From Chitinimonas viridis (GTDB lineage: Bacteria; Pseudomonadota; Gammaproteobacteria; Burkholderiales; Chitinimonadaceae): a stretch of 64,000 nucleotides of DNA. This document shows, piece by piece, positions 39,792 to 48,361 of the stretch (the first letter of the stretch is position 1; the number at the start of each line of letters is the position of its first letter). The stretch is from assembly GCF_030409555.1 (NCBI RefSeq), contig NZ_JAUFPU010000018.1:1155143-1219142 (forward strand). Direction: 5' to 3'. The position numbers and the translations under genes were made by a program. The notes under the pieces were generated by a model, which did no database searches, was not told the DNA's origin, and was given only the letters and a program-made list of their open reading frames with translations.

Positions 39792-40337
39792 ATGAAGCTG
39801 GTGATACTGGACCGGGATGGCGTAATCAACCATGACCGCGATGATTTCGTGAAGTCGGCGGCAGAGTGGGTGCCCATCGATGGCAGTCTGGAAGCCATCG
39901 CCCTGCTGAACCATGCCGGTTGGCGGGTGGTGATCGCCTCCAACCAGAGCGGCATAGGCCGGGGTTTTTTTGGCGCGGCCGAGCTCAATGCCATGCATGG
40001 CAAGCTGCACCGCCTGCTGGCCAGTGTTGGTGGGCGGGTCGATGCCATTTTCTTCTGCCCCCATACCGCTGACATGCAATGCGAATGCCGCAAGCCCAAA
40101 CCAGGCATGTATCGTGATATTGCCCAGCGCTTTGATGTGCGGCTGGAAGATACCCCGGTGATAGGCGACAGCCTGCGTGATCTGGAAGCAGCCGAAGCTG
40201 TTGGGGCCGAACCCATACTGGTGCGTACCGGCAAAGGTGAACGTACCCTGGCTGCTGGTGGCCTGCCCGAACATACCCGTGTCTGCTACGACCTGATGGA
40301 CGCGGCGCTCTACCTGATAGGCAAGGAAGAAGACTGA
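39792..40337 (+). CDS. gmhB: D-glycero-D-manno-heptose-1,7-bisphosphate 7-phosphatase
   Basis: HAD phosphatase of ADP-heptose synthesis for the LPS inner core. The 181-residue protein has the nucleophile motif LDRDGVIN (6-13), SNQSGIGRG, the zinc-binding CPHTADMQCECRKPKPGM (about 94-111) and GDSLRDLEAA. It overlaps plsC by one base (TGATG). Confidence 0.95.
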   Translation: MKLVILDRDGVINHDRDDFVKSAAEWVPIDGSLEAIALLNHAGWRVVIASNQSGIGRGFFGAAELNAMHGKLHRLLASVGGRVDAIFFCPHTADMQCECRKPKPGMYRDIAQRFDVRLEDTPVIGDSLRDLEAAEAVGAEPILVRTGKGERTLAAGGLPEHTRVCYDLMDAALYLIGKEED

Positions 40338-41104
40338 TGGTGTGGTTGCGTTCTTCGCTGTACATGACGGGCTGGGCGCTGAACACCGTGCTCTGCGCCA
40401 TTGGCTGCATGCTGGCCCTGCCCCTGCCCTACAAGGTGCGCTACGGCGTCATCAGCTATTGGTGCTGGTTCGCCGTGAAGTGGCTGGAACTGACCTGCGG
40501 CTTGCGGGGCCGAGTGATAGGCCGCGAGAACCTGCCGCGCGAAGCGGCGGTGGTGATGAGCAAGCACCAGTCGGCATTCGAAACCATGTTCCTGCAGCGC
40601 CTGGTGCCCCTGACCGCCTGGGTGGTCAAGCGGGAACTGCTGTGGATACCTTTTTTTGGCTGGGGCCTGTGGAGCTTGCGGCCCATTGCCATAGACCGCG
40701 CCAATAGTGGCGTGGCCAGCCGCCAGTTGATCGAGCAGGGGACCCAGCGGCTCAAGGATGGCGCCTGGATAGTCATCTTCCCCGAAGGCAGCCGCATAGC
40801 CGCCGGCAAGCGGGGGCGCTACAAGCAGGGCGGCGCCCGCCTGGCCTGTGCCCTGGGTGCACCGGTGGTGCCGGTGGCGGTCAATTCCGGCGAGTTCTGG
40901 CCGCGCAACAGCTTTCTCAAGTATCCGGGCGAGACCACCGTGTCCATCGGCCCGCCCATCCCCACCGTGGGCAAAAGTGCGGACCAGGTCAGGCGCGAGG
41001 TGGAGAGCTGGATAGAGACCGAGATGGTGCGCATCAGCGGCGTGGGCCCCTGCTGGCCGGCCAATAAGCAGCCGCAGGATGTCCATGGCACGATCACTGC
41101 CTGA
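40337..41104 (+). CDS. plsC: 1-acyl-sn-glycerol-3-phosphate acyltransferase
   Basis: Membrane acyltransferase making phosphatidic acid in phospholipid synthesis. The 255-residue protein has an N-terminal membrane helix, the catalytic block KHQSAFE (His77; glutamate at the HX4D/E position, as in many proteobacterial members) and FPEGSR (148-153). Coupled to gmhB by TGATG and overlapping the next gene by 26 bases. Confidence 0.9.
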   Translation: MVWLRSSLYMTGWALNTVLCAIGCMLALPLPYKVRYGVISYWCWFAVKWLELTCGLRGRVIGRENLPREAAVVMSKHQSAFETMFLQRLVPLTAWVVKRELLWIPFFGWGLWSLRPIAIDRANSGVASRQLIEQGTQRLKDGAWIVIFPEGSRIAAGKRGRYKQGGARLACALGAPVVPVAVNSGEFWPRNSFLKYPGETTVSIGPPIPTVGKSADQVRREVESWIETEMVRISGVGPCWPANKQPQDVHGTITA

Positions 41105-41786
41105 AACCCGCCGTATCTACGCCCTGCAGGGGCGGGAAGTGCCGGTGTGGCTGGAGCGCTCCGCCCGCCGCAGCGTGGGTTTGCAGATCCGGCAGGAGGG
41201 CTTGCGGGTCATCCTGCCGCAGCGCTTTCCCTTGCATGAGCTGGATGCCATCCTGCGCCAGAAGGCGGGCTGGATACTGGACAAGCTCGATGCACTGGCC
41301 GAGCGGCCAGCGGCTACCACCTTGCAGGCCGGCAGCCCGCTGGACTGGCTGGGTGAGCCGCGCAGCTTGAGCCTGGGACATAAACGCGCCGCCGTCACGG
41401 CCGATGCGCTGCAACTGGTGGCTGAGACCACGGCCGACATCCCGCTGGCGCTGCAGAAGCTGATGCGGCGCGAGGCGCGGGTATTCCTGGCCGAGCGGCT
41501 CGAGAGCTGGGCGGCACGCTTGGGACTCCGTTATGGCGAGTTCAAGCTGTCCAGCGCCGGCACCCGCTGGGGCAGTTGTACCTCGCAAGGCGCCATCAGG
41601 CTGAACTGGCGCTTGATGCAGGCGCCCTTGCCGGTGATCGACTATGTGGTGATACATGAGCTGTGCCACTTGGTGGAGTTGAACCACTCCCCCCGCTTCT
41701 GGGCGCTGGTGGCGACCGCCTGCCCGGACTGGAAGCACAAGCGCGATTGGCTCAAGCGCGAGGGTGCCCGCTACTTTGCCTGGTAA
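41079..41786 (+). CDS. YgjP-like M48/DUF45 family metallohydrolase
   Basis: A 235-residue protein of the YgjP/DUF45 (WLM/SprT-like) family. It carries TRWGSCTSQGAIRLNWRLMQ and the zinc motif HELCH (193-197) followed by NHSPRFW. Family members look like peptidases, though E. coli YgjP has been reported to act on UTP, so the substrate here is open. Starts inside plsC; ATG 41085 is an equally good start. A CTGCGGC/GCCGCAG hairpin (41787-41805) follows its stop. Confidence 0.85.
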   Translation: MSMARSLPETRRIYALQGREVPVWLERSARRSVGLQIRQEGLRVILPQRFPLHELDAILRQKAGWILDKLDALAERPAATTLQAGSPLDWLGEPRSLSLGHKRAAVTADALQLVAETTADIPLALQKLMRREARVFLAERLESWAARLGLRYGEFKLSSAGTRWGSCTSQGAIRLNWRLMQAPLPVIDYVVIHELCHLVELNHSPRFWALVATACPDWKHKRDWLKREGARYFAW

Positions 41787-41805
41787 CTGCGGCGTTTTGC
41801 CGCAG
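41787..41805 (+). terminator. Weak terminator-like hairpin after the ygjP-like gene
   Basis: 7 bp stem CTGCGGC/GCCGCAG with a GTTTT loop starting at the base after the stop codon. No following T run. Confidence 0.35.
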
Positions 41806-41831
41806 CCTGCGAGGGCTGGGGCTGTACGTTT

Positions 41832-41837
41832 TAGAAT
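41832..41837 (+). promoter_or_regulatory. TAGAAT -10-like hexamer six bases before the regB-like start
   Basis: TAGAAT ends six bases before ATG 41844. If it is a -10 element, transcription would begin at the start codon, giving a leaderless mRNA; no Shine-Dalgarno is present. Confidence 0.35.
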
Positions 41838-41843
41838 TCCGCC

Positions 41844-43058
41844 ATGCCCCACACCGCCCTGCTAGCCATCCTGCGCCGCATCGTCCTGCTGCGAGGCCTG
41901 ACCCTCTGCGCCTACGCCAGCGCCATGCTGCTGGCCGTGCTGCTGTTCCGCTGGCAGTTGCCCTTGCTGTCGCTGGGCTTTATCTGCCTGTTGCTGCTGG
42001 CCTATAACGGCTTCAGCCTGTGGCGTCTGCGCCTGGCGCAGGGCGGCGTGGCGGTCAGCGAGGGCGAGATAGGCCGGCAGCTGGCCATGGATATTTGTGG
42101 CCACAGCCTGTGGCTGTTTTTTTTAGGCGGCGCCACCAACCCTTTCACAGCCTGGTTTCTGCTGCCGCTCACCATTGCCGCCGCCAGCCTGCCTGGCCGG
42201 CTGGTATGGCCGCTGACGGCGCTGACCATCGCCTGCTACAGCCTGCTTCTGCTGTGGTACCAACCCTTGCCCTTGAATGAGTCCGATCTGGCGCAGGCCT
42301 TCTTCCTGCACACCACTGGCATGTGGGTGGCCTTTGTGGCCGCAGCCCTGATCGTGGCCGGGTTGGTAGCCCGCATAGGGCAGCAACTGCGTGCCAACGA
42401 GCAAGCCCTGGCCGAAGCCCGCGAGGCGGCCCTGCGCCAGCAGCAGGTGCTGGGCCTGGCCATACAGGCCGCGGGCGCCGCGCATAGGCTGGGAACCCCG
42501 CTGGCCACCCTGACGGTACTGACCGATGAATTGCTGGCAGAACAGGCCGGCCAGGGGCAGTTGGCCGATGATCTGCGCCTGATGCAGCGCCAGTTGCAGG
42601 CCTGCCGCAGCGAGCTGCAGCGGCTGCGGGCAGAGGCCGATGCCAGTACATCCCAGCCGGCCGATAGCGCTGTGGCGATGCTGCTGGAGGACTGGCAGGT
42701 GGTCAGGCCGCAGGCCAGGCTGGACTACCAGTTGTTGGGGCTAGGCGAGCCACCCAGGCTGATGCTGGATTTCGCCCTCAGGCAGGCGCTGCTCAACCTG
42801 CTGGATAATGCTGCCGATGCCAGCCCGGACTGGCAGGGCGTGATCCTGGACTGGTCGGCCCATGGCGTGCAGCTGGATATTGCCGATGCCGGGCCGGGTT
42901 TTGACGGCAAGCCGGCCGGCGATACGGTCGCCGGACTGGGCATGGGGCTGGCGCTGGCCATTTCGGCACTGGAGCGGGTGGGTGCCAGGCTGGACTGGCT
43001 GGCCAGGCCGCAAGGGGGCACCTGCGTACGGGTGGTGTTTCCGCTGGAGGGGCGATGA
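41844..43058 (+). CDS. RegB/PrrB/ActS-type redox sensor histidine kinase
   Basis: A 404-residue membrane sensor kinase. Six predicted N-terminal helices contain the heptad GGATNPF (about 93-99), which in RegB binds quinone. The H-box is AAHRLGTPLATL (His214), and a conserved-position cysteine (Cys254, in QACRSEL) matches the RegB redox cysteine region. The ATPase domain has NLLDNAADAS, DAGPGF and GLGMGLAL. It likely senses respiratory redox state and phosphorylates the next gene product. An eight-T run at 42117-42124 is unusual in this GC-rich gene. Its stop overlaps the regulator by four bases. Confidence 0.88.
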   Translation: MPHTALLAILRRIVLLRGLTLCAYASAMLLAVLLFRWQLPLLSLGFICLLLLAYNGFSLWRLRLAQGGVAVSEGEIGRQLAMDICGHSLWLFFLGGATNPFTAWFLLPLTIAAASLPGRLVWPLTALTIACYSLLLLWYQPLPLNESDLAQAFFLHTTGMWVAFVAAALIVAGLVARIGQQLRANEQALAEAREAALRQQQVLGLAIQAAGAAHRLGTPLATLTVLTDELLAEQAGQGQLADDLRLMQRQLQACRSELQRLRAEADASTSQPADSAVAMLLEDWQVVRPQARLDYQLLGLGEPPRLMLDFALRQALLNLLDNAADASPDWQGVILDWSAHGVQLDIADAGPGFDGKPAGDTVAGLGMGLALAISALERVGARLDWLARPQGGTCVRVVFPLEGR

Positions 43059-43600
43059 GCGACATCCTTATCGTGGACGATGATGCAGCCCTGGCCGGTG
43101 TGCTGGCCAGGGCCTTCAGCCGTCGTGGCTGGGCCTGCCGCCAGGCCCATGATGCGACCACGGCCTTGGCGCTGGCGCAGCAGCAGGCACCCCGGCAGGC
43201 GCTGGTGGATCTCAAGCTGGGCGAAGATAGCGGCCTGCGGCTGGTGCCGGCCCTGCTGGCACTAGCACCCGACTGCCGTATCGTGATGTTGACCGGCTAT
43301 GCCAGCATTGCCACCGCCATCGAGGCCATCAAGCTGGGGGCCGTGCATTACCTGGCCAAACCGGCCACGGTGGACGAGATCATCAGTGCGTTTGATCGGC
43401 TGCAGGGAGACAGTGAGGCCGAGGTGGAGGCCCAGCCGCTGAGCATGGACAGGCTGGAGTGGGAGCATATCCAGAAAGTGTTGGCCGAGCAGGGGGGCAA
43501 TATCAGTGCCACCGCCCGGGTGCTGAACATGCACAGGCGCACTTTGCAACGCAAACTGGGCAAGCGGCCCAGCCCCAATCCCCTCGTGCGGCAAGGCTGA
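43055..43600 (+). CDS. RegA/PrrA/ActR-type response regulator
   Basis: A 181-residue two-component regulator. Receiver domain with ILIVDDD (4-10), phospho-acceptor Asp52 in LVDLKLGEDSGL, MLTGYASI and a conserved lysine (LAKPATVDEI). The C terminus is a Fis-like helix-turn-helix, GNISATARVLNMHRRTLQRKLGKR, as in RegA. Partner of the kinase encoded just upstream; expected to control energy and redox genes. Confidence 0.9.
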   Translation: MSDILIVDDDAALAGVLARAFSRRGWACRQAHDATTALALAQQQAPRQALVDLKLGEDSGLRLVPALLALAPDCRIVMLTGYASIATAIEAIKLGAVHYLAKPATVDEIISAFDRLQGDSEAEVEAQPLSMDRLEWEHIQKVLAEQGGNISATARVLNMHRRTLQRKLGKRPSPNPLVRQG

Positions 43601-43657
43601 TCGGCCTGCCGCCGCATGATTAGGGTAGACACCCACACCAGCGACCGCTGCCTCCGT

Positions 43658-43663
43658 TAGAAT
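43658..43663 (+). promoter_or_regulatory. Possible -10 hexamer (TAGAAT) ahead of the IMPase-like gene
   Basis: TAGAAT 32 bases before the ATG in the spacer after the response regulator. No convincing -35. Confidence 0.3.
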
Positions 43664-43695
43664 AGCCCGCTGTGTCCACCCCACCGTGATTAGCC

Positions 43696-44493
43696 ATGCC
43701 CGAATACTCTGTGCTCGACCAGGTGATGACCGCTGTGCGCCATGCGGCGGCCAGCGAGGTCATGCCGCGCTTTCTGCGCCTGGGCCAGGGCACGCGCAAG
43801 GATGACGGTACGCTGTTTACCGAGGCGGATATCGCCACCCAAAGGGCGCTGGAGGCCACGCTGCCCCGCATCGTTGCATGCCCGGTATTGGGTGAAGAGA
43901 TGAGCGTGGCCGAGCAGGAGGCCTTATGGGAGGCCAACGAGCAGCTGTGGGTGATAGACCCCATAGACGGCACCACCAATTTCTTCCACGGCCTGCCCTA
44001 CTTTGCCATCTCGGTGGCCTTGATGCAGGGTGGCCGTACGGTGTTGGGGGTGATCTACAACCCGGTGGCCGATGAGATGTTTACGGCGGAGCTGGGCAAG
44101 GGGTCGTACCTGAACGGCCAGCGCCTGCCGCTGAAACAACACACCCCGCTGATGACCGAGGCCATTGCCGGAGTCGAGGTAAAGTGGCTCAGCGGCAAGC
44201 TGCCGCAGCGGCTGGCCACCCTGCCGCCTTATGGCAGCCAGCGCAACTTTGGCGCCTCCACGCTGGACTGGTGCTATATCGCAGCGGGCCGACTCGATGT
44301 CTATGTGCATGGCGGCCAGCGCCTGTGGGATTACGCCGCCGGCTGCCTGATGCTGATCGAGGCCGGCGGGCAGATGACCAGCCTCTATCACGACGACTAC
44401 TGGGACGACGATGTCTGGCAGCGTTCGGTCGTGGCCGCACTGAATCCCGGCCTGTTTGCCCAGTGGATGAAATGGGTCAAGTACAACCTGTAG
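43696..44493 (+). CDS. Inositol monophosphatase family phosphatase
   Basis: A 265-residue Mg-dependent phosphatase of the IMPase/FBPase fold. Metal and substrate motifs are intact: GEEM (about 65-68), WVIDPIDGTTNFFHG (about 87-101) and LDWCYIAAGRLDVYVHGGQRLWDYAAGCLM. SuhB-, HisN- and CysQ-type enzymes share these, and context does not decide between them. It stands alone, followed by the repeat block. Confidence 0.88.
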   Translation: MPEYSVLDQVMTAVRHAAASEVMPRFLRLGQGTRKDDGTLFTEADIATQRALEATLPRIVACPVLGEEMSVAEQEALWEANEQLWVIDPIDGTTNFFHGLPYFAISVALMQGGRTVLGVIYNPVADEMFTAELGKGSYLNGQRLPLKQHTPLMTEAIAGVEVKWLSGKLPQRLATLPPYGSQRNFGASTLDWCYIAAGRLDVYVHGGQRLWDYAAGCLMLIEAGGQMTSLYHDDYWDDDVWQRSVVAALNPGLFAQWMKWVKYNL

Positions 44494-44515
44494 GCTTTCG
44501 TCCTCAGGCTACGTG

Positions 44516-44985
44516 GACTCAATCAAGGGAGAGCCTGCTGGTTCAGGCAGCGCTGACGTCCAGCGCCAGGGTTCCCCTGGTGCCTGCTCAGGCATCACAC
44601 CCATCGATATCTTTGGCCCATGAAAGGCTCGACAACGAGCGCTAGCGAGGCTCCCGCGCGGCGACGCGGGCGGGGGTGTGGATTCAATCAAGGGTAGAGC
44701 CCGTTGGTTCAGGCTGCGCTGACGTTTAGCGCCAGGGTTACCCTGGCGCCTGCTCCTCACGTCATCACCCATCCCAGACTTGAGTCCATAGCAGGCACTG
44801 AAGCCCATTCAAAATGATGATGAGCGCCAGCGAAGCTCCCGCGCGGCGGCGCGGGCGGGGGGGTGTGGATTCAATCAAGGGGAGAGCCTACGCTATCAGG
44901 CTGCGCTGACGTTTAGCGCCAGGGTCTCCCTGGCGCCTGCACTGCCCGCAGCACCCATCCACGACCTGAGTCCATAGCAGGCTCT
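44516..44985 (+). repeat. Three tandem copies of a palindrome-bearing repeat
   Basis: The spacer between the phosphatase gene and the solute-binding-protein gene holds no gene but three direct copies of a 165-187 bp unit: 44516-44680, 44681-44867 and a partial copy 44868-44985. Each starts GAYTCAATCAAGGG, then CAGGCNGCGCTGACGT, then a hairpin GCGCCAGGG-nnn-CCCTGGCGC (44729-44749 in copy 2), then a spacer ending TCCATAGCAGGC, and a GAGCGCNAGCGARGCTCCCGCGCGGCG module. The last copy runs into the stop codon of the minus-strand gene. Single hairpin relatives lie at 46910-46943 and 48386-48406. Confidence 0.85.
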
Positions 44986-45778
44986 ACTGCTGCAACATGG
45001 CCTCGGCATCCGCGTTGCCCATATAGCGGCTGAAGATGGCCTTGAGCGTGCCATCGCTGCGCATCTCGCTGATGGTTTGCTGGAACAGCTTGTAGGTGGC
45101 CGGATCCAGCCTGCTGCGTGACAGTATCAGCCCGTGCTCGACCTTGGCCTGCTCGCCAAACCAGGGCAGCCGCACCATGGGCTGGCGGGTGGGATAGCGC
45201 TTGGCCATGCCCAGGGTGACCAGCGACAGCGCCGGAAACGCAGCGATACGGTTGGCTTCCAGCTGATCGAACAGGCTGCCGGTATCCGCCAGCTCATCCA
45301 CCCGCCCGCGTTGCCGCAATTGCTCGATAAAGGGTTCCCACGCCTCGCCATGCTTGTAGCTCTTCACCACGCCCAGCCGCAGGTCGGGGTTGGCGAGGAA
45401 TTCCTCGGGCTTGATCTGGGCCAGCCGCCGGGTGGTGACCAGCTCATTGCGTACCCAGAAGTACGGCACGAACTCTGCAAACTGGCGCCGCTCCGGCGTG
45501 GGTATGCCCGAGACGCTCATGTCCAGCGTGCCGGCGGCCAGCATGGTCCAGATACGTACCCGTGATTCGAAGCGCGGCATGAACCGACAGCCGGTGCGCT
45601 GGGCCAGGGTATCCACCACATCGCGATCCAGGCCCTGTGCGGTAGCCGGATCGTAGAGTATGCCCAGGTCGTAATAGGCCACCTGTATCGATCGGCCGCA
45701 AGGGGCCGTCGCCTGGGCCAGTCCGGGCAGCAGGGTCAGCACCAGCCACCATACGGACCACGGCATGATGCGTTTCAT
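44984..45778 (-). CDS. Periplasmic amino-acid-type solute-binding protein
   Basis: A 264-residue secreted protein of the bacterial extracellular solute-binding family 3. Signal peptide residues 1-22 (cut after AQA). The mature part has the family course QVAYYDLGILYD, GLDRDVVDTLAQRTGC, ESRVRIWTMLAAGTLDMSVSG, FAEFVPYFW and LRLGVVKSYKHGEA. No permease or ATPase genes are near, so it may be an orphan binding or sensory protein. I used ATG 45778 because the signal peptide begins there; 21 further codons upstream are in frame. Divergent from lipA. Confidence 0.82.
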   Translation of the reverse strand: MKRIMPWSVWWLVLTLLPGLAQATAPCGRSIQVAYYDLGILYDPATAQGLDRDVVDTLAQRTGCRFMPRFESRVRIWTMLAAGTLDMSVSGIPTPERRQFAEFVPYFWVRNELVTTRRLAQIKPEEFLANPDLRLGVVKSYKHGEAWEPFIEQLRQRGRVDELADTGSLFDQLEANRIAAFPALSLVTLGMAKRYPTRQPMVRLPWFGEQAKVEHGLILSRSRLDPATYKLFQQTISEMRSDGTLKAIFSRYMGNADAEAMLQQ

Positions 45779-45950
45779 GATGTTTGCCCCAGCTGTCGCC
45801 AGCGGTTGCCAAGTACTTACATGATGGTACATTTTTGCCACGTATTTCCACCTATCGAGCGATTGCTCTAGATTTTCATTCTGCGCTTGGCTAAGTTGTC
45901 CCTACCGCCAAAACAAATAGGCGGATCAACAACATACGGAGACAACATCG

Positions 45951-46880
45951 ATGACACGCTACGCTGCATGGCTGGTGGCGCTGGGGCTGCTTGCCGCCCC
46001 GGCTGCCCCAGCTCTGGCCGCTTCCAGCGGCTATACCCAGACGCAATACCCCATCATGCTGGTGCATGGCCTGTTCGGTTTTGACCAGGCGCTGGGGGTG
46101 GATTACTTCTACCGCATCCCGGCCGAGCTGCAAAAGGACGGTGCCAAGGTATTTGTGGCCCAGGTATCGGCCACCAACAGCACCGAGAAGCGTGGTGAGC
46201 AGCTGCTCAGCCAGGTCAAGCAGGTGCTGGCCATCACCGGTGCCCGCAAGGTGAACCTGATAGGCCATAGCCATGGCGGCCCGACCATACGCTATGTGGC
46301 TGGCGTGGCACCGCAGCTGGTGGCGTCGGTGACGTCGGTGGGCGGTGTCAACAAGGGTTCGCGCATTGCCGATATCGTCCGTGGCGCCGTCCCACCGGGC
46401 TCGGTGTCGGAGAGCCTGGCGGCTTCCGCCGCCAAGGGCCTGGCGGGCCTGATCTCGGTGGTATCGGGCGGCAGCCATCTGCCGCAGGATCCGATCGCCG
46501 CCATGGAATCACTGACCACGGCCAAGACAGCCGACTTCAATGCCCGCTTCCCGGCTGGTGTGCCCACCACCGCCTGTGGCGAAGGCGCCTATGTGGTCAA
46601 TGGTGTGCGCTACTACTCCTGGAGCGGCGCCAGCACGGTGACCAATATCTTTGATGTGTCCGATGGTGCACTGGCCTTGACCGGGCTGGCCTATGGCAGC
46701 CCCAACGATGGCCTGGTGGGTACTTGCTCCAGCCGCCTGGGCCAGGTGCTGCGCGACAACTACAAGATGAACCATGTCGACGAGATCAATCATTTCTTCG
46801 GCATCGTCCATCTGTTCGAGACCAACCCTGTCACGCTGTACCGGCAGCAGGCCAACCGGCTCAAGAACGCGGGTCTGTGA
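45951..46880 (+). CDS. lipA: Secreted triacylglycerol lipase, family I
   Basis: A 309-residue secreted lipase resembling Pseudomonas/Burkholderia family I enzymes. Signal peptide about 1-23; oxyanion region PIMLVHGLFGFD; nucleophile elbow GHSHGG (about 106-111); acid region PNDGLVG; catalytic histidine in NHVDEINH. Two cysteines (in TACGEG and GTCSSR) can form the usual disulfide. AGGAGACAAC-like ribosome site CGGAGA precedes the ATG. Its foldase lifO follows after 368 bases, now interrupted by a MITE. Confidence 0.95.
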   Translation: MTRYAAWLVALGLLAAPAAPALAASSGYTQTQYPIMLVHGLFGFDQALGVDYFYRIPAELQKDGAKVFVAQVSATNSTEKRGEQLLSQVKQVLAITGARKVNLIGHSHGGPTIRYVAGVAPQLVASVTSVGGVNKGSRIADIVRGAVPPGSVSESLAASAAKGLAGLISVVSGGSHLPQDPIAAMESLTTAKTADFNARFPAGVPTTACGEGAYVVNGVRYYSWSGASTVTNIFDVSDGALALTGLAYGSPNDGLVGTCSSRLGQVLRDNYKMNHVDEINHFFGIVHLFETNPVTLYRQQANRLKNAGL

Positions 46881-46909
46881 GCCTGGTCATGGTTGGGTGC
46901 TGACGGACT

Positions 46910-46943
46910 GAGCAGGCGCCAGGGTAAGCCTGGCGCTGTGCTC
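46910..46943 (+). repeat. Hairpin after lipA, relative of the GCGCCAGGG palindrome
   Basis: GAGCA-g-GCGCCAGG, a short loop, and CCTGGCGC-tg-TGCTC form a long imperfect stem about 30 bases after the lipA stop. It shares its core with the tandem repeats at 44.5 kb and may act as a transcript-end stabiliser. Confidence 0.6.
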
Positions 46944-47043
46944 GAACCGGCAGGCGTTCCCCCGGTGCTGGTCCGCCCTCGCCGCTGCGCTGGGGCCTCG
47001 CTGACCGGCGTTTTCAACCAGTTACGTTCATAGCAGGTGCTTA

Positions 47044-47150
47044 GAGCGGCTAACAAAACCCAGCGTAGTGGGTCTGGCTAGGCGTGCCTAGACAGTACGT
47101 GGGTACGGCAAGCTCGCACAACAACGCCAGAAGGGTTTTGTTAGCGGCTC
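47044..47150. mobile_element. 107 bp MITE with 18 bp inverted ends and TTA target duplication
   Basis: Left end GAGCGGCTAACAAAACCC (47044-47061) and right end GGGTTTTGTTAGCGGCTC (47133-47150) are inverted repeats with one mismatch. The element is flanked by direct TTA copies at 47041-47043 and 47151-47153. GAG-starting ends and a 3 bp TNA duplication are features of the IS1031 subgroup of IS5-family elements. It has no transposase, so it is a non-autonomous element. It sits between lipA and lifO. Confidence 0.85.
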
Positions 47151-47248
47151 TTAACTGCCCTCGCCCGTCCTTGGGCGTGAGCAGCTTGGCGCCTTCTTGC
47201 CCTGCCTGCATGAGGGGGTGGGTAGTACACTAGCCCGGTCTTTACACC

Positions 47249-48187
47249 ATGCAGCTTGATACCTTGAAATCCCCCTACTTCATTGCCAGCGCCGCGCTGG
47301 TGCTGGCCGCCGGCCTGTTTGCCGCCAATACCGACACGCCTACCCTGCCGGCGGCGACCCCGGTGGCATCCGGCGAGATGCCGGCTTCCTTGCAGGGCAC
47401 AGTCAGCGATGGGCAGTTGCAGACCGCAGCTGATGCGCTGGTGCTGGATGCCAGCCTGATCGAGCTGTTCGACTACCACCTGGCCACGGTGGGCGAGCGT
47501 ACCCTGGCGCAGGTGCTGGCCACGCTGGAGGCCGAGCTCGACAAGCGCTTGCCGCCCAAGGCAGCCGCCGAGGCCAAGCGTTTGCTGCATCGCTATGTGG
47601 CATTCAAGCGCGAGCTGGTAGCGCTGGAGCAGCAGACTGAACTGGCCGGCGCCAGCCTGGAGTCTGCCCAGGCGCGTATCAAGGCGGTACGCGCCTTGCG
47701 TGCCAAGTATTTCAGCCCGGCCGAGCTGACCGCCTTGTTTGGCTGGCAGGATACCTATGACGATGACGCCCTGGCCCGACAGGCCATATTGCGGGACAGC
47801 AGCCTCAAGCCCTTACAGAAACAGCAGCGGTTGGCCGAGCTGGATCAGCGCCTGCCACCCGAGATATTGGCCCAACGGCAAGTGCCGGTGCAGCACCTGA
47901 CGTTGGCCGAGCAGGTCAGCCGCGCGCGGGCGCAGGGTGCCGATGATGCGGCGGTTTACCAGTTGCGTACCGCCAGCGTGGGCGAACCGGCTGCCCAGCG
48001 TCTGGCCGAGGTGGATCGCGAGGAGGCTGCCTGGCAGCAGCGGATACAGGCCTATCTGGTGGAGTTGGCCCGTATCAAGGCGGATACGGCGCTGGACGAG
48101 GCTAGCCGCAGCAGCGCCATCAGCCTGTTGCGCAGCGCCCGTTTCAGTGCAGACGAGCAATTGCGCCTGAGGGCCTACGAGGACTAG
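47249..48187 (+). CDS. lifO: Lipase-specific foldase (lipase chaperone)
   Basis: A 312-residue inner-membrane-anchored steric chaperone needed to fold family I lipases in the periplasm. One N-terminal membrane helix (about 9-26), a proline/alanine-rich linker, and a long helical domain with the Lif signature LIELFDYHLATVGE (about 69-82; RxxFDY(F/C)L(S/T)A type). Partner is the LipA encoded just upstream. The CDS starts about 100 bases after the MITE, so the two genes may no longer be strictly co-transcribed. Confidence 0.93.
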   Translation: MQLDTLKSPYFIASAALVLAAGLFAANTDTPTLPAATPVASGEMPASLQGTVSDGQLQTAADALVLDASLIELFDYHLATVGERTLAQVLATLEAELDKRLPPKAAAEAKRLLHRYVAFKRELVALEQQTELAGASLESAQARIKAVRALRAKYFSPAELTALFGWQDTYDDDALARQAILRDSSLKPLQKQQRLAELDQRLPPEILAQRQVPVQHLTLAEQVSRARAQGADDAAVYQLRTASVGEPAAQRLAEVDREEAAWQQRIQAYLVELARIKADTALDEASRSSAISLLRSARFSADEQLRLRAYED

Positions 48188-48305
48188 GGCAGCCCTGCAC
48201 TCCACCCCTTCGTTTGCCGGAGGCTGGGTGGCTCCGCACTTGTCCATACGATGCCGCTGGCCGCTTGGGTGCAGATACGCAGGTTTATAGGCCACGCCAT
48301 GCAAA

Positions 48306-48327
48306 AGGGCGACCCTGGGGTCGCCCT
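48306..48327 (+). terminator. Terminator hairpin after lifO
   Basis: Perfect 10 bp inverted repeat AGGGCGACCC/GGGTCGCCCT with a 2-base centre, followed by TGTTGCTTGCTTG. Serves lifO, about 120 bases after its stop. Confidence 0.6.
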
Positions 48328-48361
48328 TGTTGCTTGCTTGGAGTCTGTTTGGCACGCCCGC

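Noticed and set aside
44516-44985. CRISPR array
   Set aside because: Repeat units are long (165-187 bp), only three, with palindromes and no short regular spacers.
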